A DNA stretch of 15,478 nucleotides from Bacilli bacterium (lineage in GTDB: Bacteria > Bacillota_I > Bacilli_A > RF39 > UBA660), in NCBI GenBank assembly GCA_022793555.1, contig JAAWDB010000102.1:1-15478 (forward strand), in the 5' to 3' direction. A program made the position numbers and the translations under genes. Below are positions 9,132 through 15,478 of the stretch, in pieces. The first letter of the stretch is position 1; the number at the start of each line of letters is the position of its first letter. The notes beneath the pieces are model-generated. The model did no database searches, was not told where the DNA came from, and saw only the letters and a list, made by a program, of their open reading frames with translations.

Positions 9132-10135
9132 TCTCTTTCATCGTTTAAATTTTCATTGATATAGGAAAGAAGTCCAACAACCCGATCATATTCCATTCGT
9201 TTCGGGCCGATAATTGCAATCGTACCTTCTTCGCCATTGATGTGATAGGTTGTTTTAATTACTGTTACATTGGGGTCAAATTCATTTTCTTCGCCAATGT
9301 AGATGTTAATTCCTTTTGAACTTTTCTTTTCTTCAATTTTTTTAATTAAATTTACGTCTTCAAACTTTGATGCGATTTTTCTAATTTCGTCGACATCATT
9401 ATACTCTGGTTTTTCAATTAATTTGTATTTGCCACTTAAATGTATGTTTTCTTGCACATTAGTAGCAAAATTTTGAAACGCTTCCATGAATATGTGATAA
9501 ACGGATTCGTACTGTTCAATGCGTTTACTAATAATTGGTTTTACATCAAACTCTAATCGTTCGCTTACTTCATCAATCGGTGTTCCCACGAGCATTTTGT
9601 TAATAATTTCACTTGTTTTAACAAGCTCTTCCATTTTAACCGAAGAGGGAATCGTAAATTGTCTATTTTGGACGATACCTTGATCGGTGCAAACCAATGC
9701 CACAATTTTATCTTCTTTTAAAGGAATGATGCTTACTTGTTGCAAAGCGTTGGTGTGGGATTTTTTTCCTAAGGCCACACTTGTGTAGTTTGTGATTTCA
9801 CTAATGATTTCTACACACTTTGTAATGGTATCGGATAAGACTAAATCGCGATTCGTGAAGATTGTTTGAAGTTTTAAGACATCTTCGCCAGTAAGTTCTT
9901 TGGGACGCATTAAATGTTCTACATAATAGCGATATCCATCCTCGCTTGGAATACGTCCAGAAGAAATATGATTTTTCTCTAGAAGTCCAAGTTCTTCTAA
10001 TTCAGCCATTTCATTACGAATTGTTGCAGAAGAACATTTTAATTTCTCACAAAGAGATTTACTTCCTACTGGTTTAACGGTTTTTATATAAGATTCAACA
10101 ATTTCTTTTAATAGTGTTTCTTGACGACTATTCAT
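9128..10135 (-). CDS. hrcA: Heat-inducible transcription repressor HrcA
   Basis: HrcA is the repressor that binds CIRCE operators and is kept active by GroEL, so class I heat-shock genes are induced when GroEL is titrated by unfolded protein. The 335-residue protein has the N-terminal winged helix (ETLLKEIVESYIKTVKPVGS, SATIRNEMAELEELGLLEK, SSGRIPSEDGYRYYV) and the C-terminal domain ending in IGPKRMEYDRVVGLLSYI. The ATG at 10133-10135 is chosen because a perfect AGGAGG (10142-10147) lies six bases upstream and MNSRQETLLKEIV matches the usual HrcA start. A frame opening ten codons earlier begins inside a CIRCE spacer and has no ribosome binding site. Two CIRCE sites upstream indicate autoregulation of the operon. 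Confidence 0.97.
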   Translation of the reverse strand: MNSRQETLLKEIVESYIKTVKPVGSKSLCEKLKCSSATIRNEMAELEELGLLEKNHISSGRIPSEDGYRYYVEHLMRPKELTGEDVLKLQTIFTNRDLVLSDTITKCVEIISEITNYTSVALGKKSHTNALQQVSIIPLKEDKIVALVCTDQGIVQNRQFTIPSSVKMEELVKTSEIINKMLVGTPIDEVSERLEFDVKPIISKRIEQYESVYHIFMEAFQNFATNVQENIHLSGKYKLIEKPEYNDVDEIRKIASKFEDVNLIKKIEEKKSSKGINIYIGEENEFDPNVTVIKTTYHINGEEGTIAIIGPKRMEYDRVVGLLSYINENLNDERE

Positions 10136-10145
10136 ATCGAACCTC

Positions 10146-10172
10146 CTAGCACCTATTTTATGCAAGTGCTAA
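10146..10172. promoter_or_regulatory. CIRCE operator 2 (leader, overlapping hrcA ribosome binding site)
   Basis: CTAGCACCT-N9-AAGTGCTAA fits the CIRCE consensus TTAGCACTC-N9-GAGTGCTAA with exact spacing, but the left arm is degenerate. It covers the expected transcription start region and its edge overlaps the AGGAGG at 10142-10147. HrcA bound here should block initiation, and the RNA form could fold next to the ribosome binding site. Confidence 0.8.
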
Positions 10173-10176
10173 TATC

Positions 10177-10204
10177 ATTATACTAAAAAATTAGCACTTG
10201 TCAA
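10177..10204 (-). promoter_or_regulatory. Sigma-A promoter of the hrcA heat-shock operon
   Basis: TTGACA (10199-10204), a 16-base spacer and a perfect TATAAT (10177-10182) lie on the minus strand. The -35 falls within the first CIRCE and the start site would fall at the edge of the second, so repressor binding at either site would occlude RNA polymerase. Confidence 0.9.
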
Positions 10205-10217
10205 TTCCAAATGCTAA
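10191..10217. promoter_or_regulatory. CIRCE operator 1 (overlapping the -35)
   Basis: TTAGCACTT-N9-AAATGCTAA is a near-consensus CIRCE with exact 9-base arms and spacer. The -35 TTGACA of the operon promoter lies mainly in its spacer. It is the better conserved of the two HrcA sites. Confidence 0.92.
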
Positions 10218-10242
10218 TTTTGAGATTAATTTACAACATAAA

Positions 10243-10875
10243 TTAAAAAACTAGATGATTTTGAAAGATGAGATAACTAATTAAAATGATTAAACCGATA
10301 ATCAGGCAAATTAGAAGCCCTTTTAAATGAAGATGAGGTAGTTTTAATTTAGATACATGAAAGCATGCGGTAATTAAAATGCCGATTAAAAAGAGGATTG
10401 GAAATGCATTTTTAAAGGGAAATGATAGTAAATAAAGTGCGGGATAAATTAAGGCCGATGGTGTAACAGGAAGACCTGTGTAAGTTTTTCTTCCCCCACT
10501 TTCTTCTTTTCTTCGCATTGCTTCTTCCACATTAAAATAAGCAAGTCTTGAAATCGTAGCTACTAAATAGAGGATAGATAGAGCACTCCACAACCCAAGT
10601 GGTTTTGTAATTTGTAGAGCAATCGTAGTTGGTAGAGCTCCAAAACAAATGACATCCGATAAGGAATCTAATTGTATTCCATATTGTAATTCAAATTCGC
10701 TGCGATTTTTCTTTGTTCTAGCTACCATACCATCAAACATGTCAAAAAATCCACATACTAATAAGCAAAATAAAGCGGTTTCAATATTTCCATTTGCGGC
10801 CTCATTAATGCCAATAACTCCACTAATCGTTCCAAAAAGGGTAAATAAAACCGTATAATTATAAATTCCGATCAT
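10243..10875 (-). CDS. pssA: CDP-diacylglycerol--serine O-phosphatidyltransferase
   Basis: PssA is an integral membrane CDP-alcohol phosphotransferase that joins CDP-diacylglycerol and serine to make phosphatidylserine, the precursor of phosphatidylethanolamine. At 210 residues with about six hydrophobic segments it has the family size. The catalytic motif reads FDMFDGMVARTKKNRSEFE then LQYGIQLDSLSD (roughly 45-75). It keeps the DG..AR, G and paired aspartates, with a spacing between AR and G a few residues longer than in Bacillus PssA, a variant I associate with clostridial-type enzymes. The ATG at 10873-10875 has a GGAGGAAAG site and overlaps the upstream gene by 17 bases. No strong terminator separates its stop from the heat-shock promoter, so some read-through is possible. 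Serine as acceptor is inferred from overall similarity. Confidence 0.88.
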   Translation of the reverse strand: MIGIYNYTVLFTLFGTISGVIGINEAANGNIETALFCLLVCGFFDMFDGMVARTKKNRSEFELQYGIQLDSLSDVICFGALPTTIALQITKPLGLWSALSILYLVATISRLAYFNVEEAMRRKEESGGRKTYTGLPVTPSALIYPALYLLSFPFKNAFPILFLIGILITACFHVSKLKLPHLHLKGLLICLIIGLIILISYLIFQNHLVF

Positions 10876-11902
10876 TGTTTTTCTTTCCTCCTACAAAATG
10901 ATAAATCACAAATATAATGCTACTTATGAATACTAAGCAGTAAAAACTGATTCCTCTTAATAATAACATAGATGAGAGTGCTAGACTAGCACCATAAATT
11001 AAAGCGTTAATTTGAAAAGTTAACGACTCTCCGACCATAACGCCACTTGGGAATGGTACACAGTCTGTTGCTTGGGTAATCGCCACTTGTAAAAATAAAA
11101 TGGCTAGTAGGCTATATCCATTTAAATGAAAAGCACGATAAATAAAATAGCTAATTAGAAATTGTGATATGCGTTGACAGAAAATTAATCCAAAAGATTT
11201 TAACATAACGCTTGGATTATTCTTGGTAAATTCGGCGCAAGCATGATAATCTTTTAATACTTCATCTAACTCTAATGTTTTCTTTTTCCTCTCATCTGGT
11301 TTTAGTAAATGAAAAAAGGTTAATATCCGAATGCCAAGTTTCATGATTTTTTTAGGTAAGGTATCGGAATAAATTAAAAAGGAAAACAATAAAATTACGG
11401 CGATATTGATGATTAAGCCTCCCAGCATAAGGGTCGTGAAAAGCCAACCATTTTGGAAAATTAGCTTGGGAAAAATGATCATTCCTGTTACGCCTAATAA
11501 AACAATTACTGATTTATATAAAATCGTATTTAGCAAAATAACCACTGTACTTTTTCGATAGGGAATCTTGTCTCTTGCCATATAATAAGCTTCTACAGGT
11601 TGTCCTCCTGTACTTGAGGGGGTTACTGCTGAGAAATATATTTCGATGCAATTATAGCAAAGACTTTGAAAACTGGAAATTTTAATGCCAAAACAAGCAA
11701 AAAGTTTTTTGGTAAATAAAAGTCCAAAACCTAAATATAAAATGAGACATCCAAATGCAAAAAAGATATATTTTAAATCGCAAGTGGTTAATGTATTTAA
11801 AAAATCTTGGAAAGAATATTTCGAAAAAATAAAATAAAAGGTTGCGATGAATAAAGCAATAAATAAACCTATGGACAAAAAATAACGTTTTACTTTCTTC
11901 AT
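10859..11902 (-). CDS. Flippase-like membrane protein (LPG synthase transmembrane domain, UPF0104 type)
   Basis: The 347-residue polytopic protein has about eight hydrophobic segments and the family hallmark AVTPSSTGGQPVEAYYMAR (about 92-110), plus a later CVPFPSGVMVGES motif. It corresponds to the membrane half of MprF/lysylphosphatidylglycerol synthase and to archaeal AglD-like proteins. The soluble aminoacyl-transferase domain of MprF is absent, so it should not itself make lysyl-PG. Members are thought to move or handle lipids or lipid-linked sugars across the membrane. Overlap with pssA suggests a link to phospholipid handling, which is inference. The ATG at 11900-11902 has a GGTGATG site. 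Substrate unknown. Confidence 0.82.
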   Translation of the reverse strand: MKKVKRYFLSIGLFIALFIATFYFIFSKYSFQDFLNTLTTCDLKYIFFAFGCLILYLGFGLLFTKKLFACFGIKISSFQSLCYNCIEIYFSAVTPSSTGGQPVEAYYMARDKIPYRKSTVVILLNTILYKSVIVLLGVTGMIIFPKLIFQNGWLFTTLMLGGLIINIAVILLFSFLIYSDTLPKKIMKLGIRILTFFHLLKPDERKKKTLELDEVLKDYHACAEFTKNNPSVMLKSFGLIFCQRISQFLISYFIYRAFHLNGYSLLAILFLQVAITQATDCVPFPSGVMVGESLTFQINALIYGASLALSSMLLLRGISFYCLVFISSIIFVIYHFVGGKKNNDRNL

Positions 11903-11925
11903 AACATCACCACTTTAATTATTTT

Positions 11926-11953
11926 ATCATATTGGCGTTTTTCTACACAACAA
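11926..11953 (-). promoter_or_regulatory. Probable promoter of the flippase-like/pssA operon
   Basis: TTGTTG (11948-11953), 16 bases, then TATGAT (11926-11931) on the minus strand, about 25 bases before the start codon. The match is moderate; the site lies immediately after the weak terminator of the upstream cluster. Confidence 0.45.
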
Positions 11954-11979
11954 AATTATTCTTACAAATTTGTTAGAAT
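11950..11979 (-). terminator. Weak AT-rich terminator of the five-gene cluster
   Basis: A 22-base near-palindrome (11958-11979, mostly A-T pairs with one mismatched position in each arm) is followed on the minus strand by TAATTTTG. The stem is weak and loop-poor, so termination may be partial. Confidence 0.4.
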
Positions 11980-11982
11980 GAA

Positions 11983-12339
11983 CTATTTATTTTTGTGATA
12001 ATTTTTGTTACAAGATTTGCAAGCAATTTCTAATTGATAGTTTGCTAGTTTTTGTTCCAAGATAGTAATTAAAGGTTCTTGATCTTTGGGACAGCACCAA
12101 CGATTTTTATGATTTTCTAAATCTTCTGTGGTATCTGTTTCTTTTTTGGTATCTTGGAAATTAATAAAAATACTTCCTTTTGTTCCACAGTTACAAGTAA
12201 AAGAAAATTTAATTTGGTCATATGTAACATAACATAAATAACCAATGTTTGTATTGCATCCTGTACAATACATCCAGCCACCATAATTGGTTGCTAATTT
12301 TGCATGATTTAATTCTTTTGTTTTTATTTCTCTAGCCAT
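11983..12339 (-). CDS. Small zinc-ribbon-like cysteine-rich protein, unknown function
   Basis: I do not recognise this 118-residue cytoplasmic protein. It carries two apparent metal-binding clusters: C25-x2-C28 with C49-x-C51 (WMYCTGC ... FTCNCG), and C82-C83 with C107-x2-C110 (RWCCPKD ... IACKSC). This looks like two zinc ribbons joined by an acidic linker rich in Asp, Glu and Thr. Further cysteine C36 lies between the first pair of knuckles. There is no signal peptide or membrane segment. The ATG at 12337-12339 is six bases after the previous stop, with an AAAGGTGA site overlapping that stop, so it is the coupled last gene of the cluster. Zinc binding is inferred from cysteine spacing; nucleic-acid or protein binding are both possible. 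Confidence 0.7.
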   Translation of the reverse strand: MAREIKTKELNHAKLATNYGGWMYCTGCNTNIGYLCYVTYDQIKFSFTCNCGTKGSIFINFQDTKKETDTTEDLENHKNRWCCPKDQEPLITILEQKLANYQLEIACKSCNKNYHKNK

Positions 12340-12345
12340 TTTTAA

Positions 12346-12993
12346 TCACCTTTCTTTCGGCTCGAAAAAGTATGGAAAAATTCCAAAACGAGAGCCTATG
12401 GCATGAATGATAGGAAACGCAATTAGGGTTGTTAATAGTTCTATTATAATTATTGGGGTATCAATAAATGCTTCACTACTCATGATTTCAGCTCCTCCTA
12501 CCATATCAATATAAAAGTCAGTACGACTTAGTTTTTCTTTGTATTCAATTTGGTCAATAAAGTATTTTTCTTCTTTTAAATCAGCTTTAATGATTTGGCC
12601 AACTGGTAATGTGGCTTGACTGCTATAAATGGATTCATCATCAAAGGTAACAGAATCGCTATTAATTCTGGCTGCTACTAATTCACCACTTGGAAGGGTT
12701 AAAGCGTATAAATACATTCCCTTATAATAACCTGCACCACGATTTTTATATTGGATGCCTTTTGAGATTACCGTGAATGTTTCGTGAGTTAGTAAGTCTT
12801 CTACGTTTTGAGCGCGAAAAACGGAACTATCGGCTATGCCACCAATTTCTCCTTTATTTACTTTGTGTTCTTCTTTATATTCTTCATATTTTTGAGGTAA
12901 AATTTTTTCGGCAATTTTCCCAAATCCCAGACCAAGTAAAAATCCAAGTGTTAGGCAAAGCCATATGTCAAATCTAAGGGGGCGGATACGCAT
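12346..12993 (-). CDS. Two-helix membrane protein with extracytoplasmic domain, unknown function
   Basis: The 215-residue protein has a basic N-terminus (MRIRPLRFD), a first membrane helix at about 10-27, a soluble middle of about 150 residues and a second helix at about 179-199, then FGIFPYFFEPKER inside. The positive-inside rule puts the middle domain outside the cell. That domain looks beta-rich, with LYALTLPSGELVAARINSD (95-113) and SSQATLPVGQIIKADL, reminiscent of an OB- or SH3-like barrel, but I assign no family. It starts with the ATG at 12991-12993, which shares one base with the TAA of the preceding gene (TAATG), and ends in TGA. Confidence 0.72.
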   Translation of the reverse strand: MRIRPLRFDIWLCLTLGFLLGLGFGKIAEKILPQKYEEYKEEHKVNKGEIGGIADSSVFRAQNVEDLLTHETFTVISKGIQYKNRGAGYYKGMYLYALTLPSGELVAARINSDSVTFDDESIYSSQATLPVGQIIKADLKEEKYFIDQIEYKEKLSRTDFYIDMVGGAEIMSSEAFIDTPIIIIELLTTLIAFPIIHAIGSRFGIFPYFFEPKER

Positions 12994-13637
12994 TAATATT
13001 CCCCTTTCTTTTTAATCGGATGACGAATGACTGTCTTTAAATTGGTGATTTTACATCTTCGTGGATCGCTTAAGTAAATCTCGTGATGTAATCTTTTTTC
13101 ACTGATATCTAATTGGTAAGATTGATCTTCTAGATATTGATGCATTAAAGCAATTGTGAGTGGTTCATTATCGTAAGAACCAATATGCATGCATTGGACA
13201 CATAATCCTTCTTCAATTTCTAAATACATTACTTTACTATAGTCTTTTTTCTTTTTTTCTGTTGCTTCTTGTAGGGCCCATTCAAAATCTTCTTTGGTAA
13301 CAAAATCGGGAAGACGAATGACCGATAAGAATTCCATAGTTTCTTTTTGGTCATAATTTAGAGTTTCAAAATTATTTTCTTGCCACCAAAAACCTTCTAA
13401 TGGTGGTACAACATAGGAAAAGTATCCTGCAATTTGATGAGAACCTTTATAACTCATTTTTATGGTAAAAGCAATTGTATATAGTAATTCGATAGATTTT
13501 TTATATTCACTATCTTCTTGATTTGGGTCTCCTGATCCTTTTACTGCAATATATTTCATTTTAGGGATGGTTACTATCGTTGGTTCTTTTGGTGGTAAAT
13601 AAAATTCTTTATATTCTTTTTTATAATCAAATGCCAT
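12993..13637 (-). CDS. GyrI-like small-molecule-binding domain protein
   Basis: The 214-residue cytoplasmic protein belongs to the stand-alone GyrI-like/SHS2 small-molecule-binding group: KMKYIAVKGSGDPNQ (27-41), LLYTIAFTIKMSYKG (51-65), VVPPLEGFWW (76-85) and VIRLPDFVTKEDF (106-118) match its conserved pattern. The fold binds hydrophobic or cationic small molecules as effector domain of AraC/MerR regulators. Some stand-alone members hydrolyse cyclopropanoid natural products. No DNA-binding domain is attached here, so it is an enzyme or ligand sink rather than a regulator. The ATG at 13635-13637 has an AAGGAGG site 11 bases after the previous stop. Substrate unknown. Confidence 0.82.
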   Translation of the reverse strand: MAFDYKKEYKEFYLPPKEPTIVTIPKMKYIAVKGSGDPNQEDSEYKKSIELLYTIAFTIKMSYKGSHQIAGYFSYVVPPLEGFWWQENNFETLNYDQKETMEFLSVIRLPDFVTKEDFEWALQEATEKKKKDYSKVMYLEIEEGLCVQCMHIGSYDNEPLTIALMHQYLEDQSYQLDISEKRLHHEIYLSDPRRCKITNLKTVIRHPIKKKGEY

Positions 13638-13648
13638 AATTTCCTCCT

Positions 13649-13873
13649 TTATTTATGTTCGCATTTTTTGTTATTTTTGACTTTTTTTGAACACTGATAA
13701 GTGGCGATGATGGTAGTAAAAATAGAAAAAAAGCCAAAGGTAATTATTAGACGTATCGTTACTATTTTTGTGGGTATATCACCAAAATGATACCAGCTCA
13801 TCATTTCAAAAATGGTAAATGTTAAAATACTGGATAGGATTATACATCCTAAAATGAGGACAATCTTTTTCAT
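13649..13873 (-). CDS. Small two-helix membrane protein, unknown function
   Basis: The 74-residue protein has hydrophobic helices at about 4-22 and 37-59, a short linker (MMSWYHFGDIPTK) between them, and a basic tail CSKKVKNNKKCEHK that should be cytoplasmic. It is a real gene rather than a chance frame: an AGGAA site precedes the ATG at 13871-13873, and it fits into the cluster with gaps of 8 and 11 bases to its neighbours. No family is recognised. It may be an accessory subunit of the neighbouring membrane phosphoesterase, which is inference from position only. Confidence 0.7.
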   Translation of the reverse strand: MKKIVLILGCIILSSILTFTIFEMMSWYHFGDIPTKIVTIRLIITFGFFSIFTTIIATYQCSKKVKNNKKCEHK

Positions 13874-13881
13874 TTGTATTC

Positions 13882-15478
13882 CTACTTTCTAGTCTCTTGT
13901 ACTTTGATTAATGGGATTTGTTCAATTTGAAAAGTACTATCTTCTTTTAGGGTTATTAATGTCGCACCACGTTGGTTGATATCGTTACTGATTCCTGGCA
14001 TTGCTAGGTAGTCAATACTCATCCCATAAGTTAACCGTATTCCTTTATATTCTAGCGACATATTGTTGTAATGATCATGTCCACAAAAGAAAGCTTTTGT
14101 ACTTTTTAGAGCGAGGGCGGTATCAAACATTTTACTTGGATAATCGGAAGCACAAACTTTATCTGGTGTTTTCTCCTCGTTCACTCCAAAAAAGTATTTT
14201 ACTTCCCCACTTCCTTTGGTATATAAATCATAAGCAGTTTTATATTGCTTTAAAGGTATATGAAAGAAGACCATGGAAGATATTTCTTTCCCTTCTTTTT
14301 GATTTAATTCTAAAACTTGGTTTTGATACCATGCAACTTGGTCATCGTGAATATAGTCATATTTATTTAGCCCTTCTCCAGTATAGGCATTTGAATCAAT
14401 TAAGAATAAAGCTTGATTTAGTAAACCATTTTGGTTTCTAATTTCAATTAATTGATTATTTCGACCCGTAATTTCTGGTTGTTTATAAGGATATAATAAG
14501 TTTTTTGAAGTTTTATAAGAAAGATTTTGATATAGCGCATTTAAGTCTTCTTTGGAATAGGTTGCTAAATCTTCGGTATCATGATTTCCGTAAGTAAAAG
14601 CCCAAGGTATACCAATGTTTCGCATGAAAGATGCAAATTGCATAACTGGTGTATGGTTGTTTAGCGAGAAAGATAAAATGCCTAAAGGAAAGGTTAAATC
14701 GCCAGTGACAATGATAAAATCTGGTCTGGTGTAATCAATTAATTGATAAACGGCAGTTAACGCTTTTAGATCTTTAGAATAAGATAGGATGTTGCCACCA
14801 AGATGAATATCTGTAAGCTGTAAAATTTTAAAGTCATTATTGCCTTCTTTGGTAATGGTGTAAACGCCTGTTTGTTCATTGTAAGTGATGTTGTGATTAT
14901 TTTCGTTAATGTTTGGAATGCTTTTGATAAATGGCTCTAAAACCCAAAAATCTTTTTGCATGAATTGATAAGCAAAGATAGCGAAAAAGATTAGAAAATA
15001 TATTGCTATCCGCATTTTATTTATGACAATGTTTTGAAATGTAATTTTTTTACGCCCATTAAAATTGTAAATGAGGATAATCATTCCATAAGCTATTGCA
15101 AAAATAAAAAAGAGATTCATTGTTTTTCCATGGAATAATATGGCGCTGATGATATATATAATCCAATAAAATAGTGATATTATGGTTATTTTATTTAAGT
15201 TACGATGAAATTTCTTTTGCTGTTCTGTACTTATTTTTTTACTAAGCCAATTGGTTAATAGATAGTTTTTAGATAATAGAACCAATAAAATTTCTAAGTA
15301 GCCAATACCACTATTAATCGTTTCAAGTACTTCATTCATTTTTGAATTGATACGAATGGTAAATAGTAAGGTGGCATAGAAAACTAGAAAGGCAATAAGA
15401 AAAAAAGTTGTATTGATCGTCTTTTTTAAATATTTATCATTTAGCTTTTTTAATTCTTGATAGGCTTCTAAGGAGTAA
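13882..15478 (-). CDS. Polytopic membrane metallophosphoesterase (start lies beyond window)
   Basis: This is a calcineurin-like metallophosphoesterase fused to an N-terminal membrane region. In the 531 visible residues the two-metal motifs are all present: D223 and H225 (LTDIHLGG), D260 (VTGDL), GNHD (297-300), H406 (VFFHIP) and GHDH (466-469). Hydrophobic segments are at about 25-41, 58-74, 97-116, 121-139 and 156-173, so the catalytic domain follows a membrane bundle. An internal ATG at 15337-15339 lacks a ribosome binding site, while the frame stays open to the window edge and encodes another hydrophobic segment (FFLIAFLVFYATLLF). The true start is therefore outside. Substrate is unknown; related membrane enzymes act on lipid or nucleotide phosphoesters. 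It leads the five-gene run. Confidence 0.85.
   Translation of the reverse strand, partial: YSLEAYQELKKLNDKYLKKTINTTFFLIAFLVFYATLLFTIRINSKMNEVLETINSGIGYLEILLVLLSKNYLLTNWLSKKISTEQQKKFHRNLNKITIISLFYWIIYIISAILFHGKTMNLFFIFAIAYGMIILIYNFNGRKKITFQNIVINKMRIAIYFLIFFAIFAYQFMQKDFWVLEPFIKSIPNINENNHNITYNEQTGVYTITKEGNNDFKILQLTDIHLGGNILSYSKDLKALTAVYQLIDYTRPDFIIVTGDLTFPLGILSFSLNNHTPVMQFASFMRNIGIPWAFTYGNHDTEDLATYSKEDLNALYQNLSYKTSKNLLYPYKQPEITGRNNQLIEIRNQNGLLNQALFLIDSNAYTGEGLNKYDYIHDDQVAWYQNQVLELNQKEGKEISSMVFFHIPLKQYKTAYDLYTKGSGEVKYFFGVNEEKTPDKVCASDYPSKMFDTALALKSTKAFFCGHDHYNNMSLEYKGIRLTYGMSIDYLAMPGISNDINQRGATLITLKEDSTFQIEQIPLIKVQETRK

Noticed and set aside
10136-10165. Ten-codon N-terminal extension of HrcA
   Set aside because: It would start within the spacer of CIRCE 2 with no ribosome binding site, whereas AGGAGG is ideally spaced from the ATG at 10135.
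14001-14441. 146-codon plus-strand open frame opposite the metallophosphoesterase
   Set aside because: It lies wholly within a gene with all catalytic motifs intact and has no recognisable domain; it is a shadow frame, as are the other plus-strand frames.

Overview
The window reads as chromosomal DNA of a low-GC Gram-positive bacterium, most likely of the Bacilli/Erysipelotrichia/RF39-like gut lineages. The evidence is the very AT-rich DNA, Shine-Dalgarno-led genes, sigma-A type promoters, a HrcA/CIRCE-controlled chaperone operon and a DnaK of Gram-positive length. UGA ends at least two genes at their expected family length, so the standard bacterial code is used rather than the Mycoplasma code. 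Every gene I can support lies on the minus strand, so transcription runs from high to low coordinates. No gene-free stretch exceeds about 200 bases.

Right end (15478 to about 11958): a tight five-gene run. It holds a polytopic membrane metallophosphoesterase (its start lies beyond the window), a 74-residue two-helix membrane protein, a GyrI-like small-molecule-binding protein, a two-helix membrane protein with a probable extracytoplasmic domain, and a small cysteine-rich zinc-ribbon-like protein. Spacings of -1 to 11 bases indicate one transcript, ended by a weak AT-rich hairpin. The joint function is not known to me.

Centre right (11953 to 10243): a LPG-synthase-type flippase-like membrane protein overlaps pssA (phosphatidylserine synthase) by 17 bases, which suggests a small membrane-lipid operon.

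Centre (10217 to 3653): the class I heat-shock operon hrcA-grpE-dnaK-pepF-dnaJ. One sigma-A promoter is bracketed by two CIRCE operators, the downstream one reaching the hrcA ribosome binding site. The oddity is an M3-family oligoendopeptidase F gene between dnaK and dnaJ, introduced by a GAAA-capped intercistronic hairpin. A strong terminator overlaps the dnaJ stop codon.

Left (3639 to 1): single-gene units. They are a membrane-anchored surface protein with a DUF6273-like C-terminal domain behind a consensus promoter, a one-helix membrane protein of unknown function, an apparently orphan gene resembling the DNA-thymine hypermodification family (5-hmdU kinase helical domain / alpha-glutamyl-putrescinyl-thymine pyrophosphorylase), and the 5' part of mtaB (tRNA methylthiotransferase). 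In three units the stop codon sits inside the terminator stem.

The most unusual items are the orphan DNA-hypermodification-like gene, pepF inside the chaperone operon with its hairpin, and the uncharacterised five-gene membrane/zinc-ribbon cluster.
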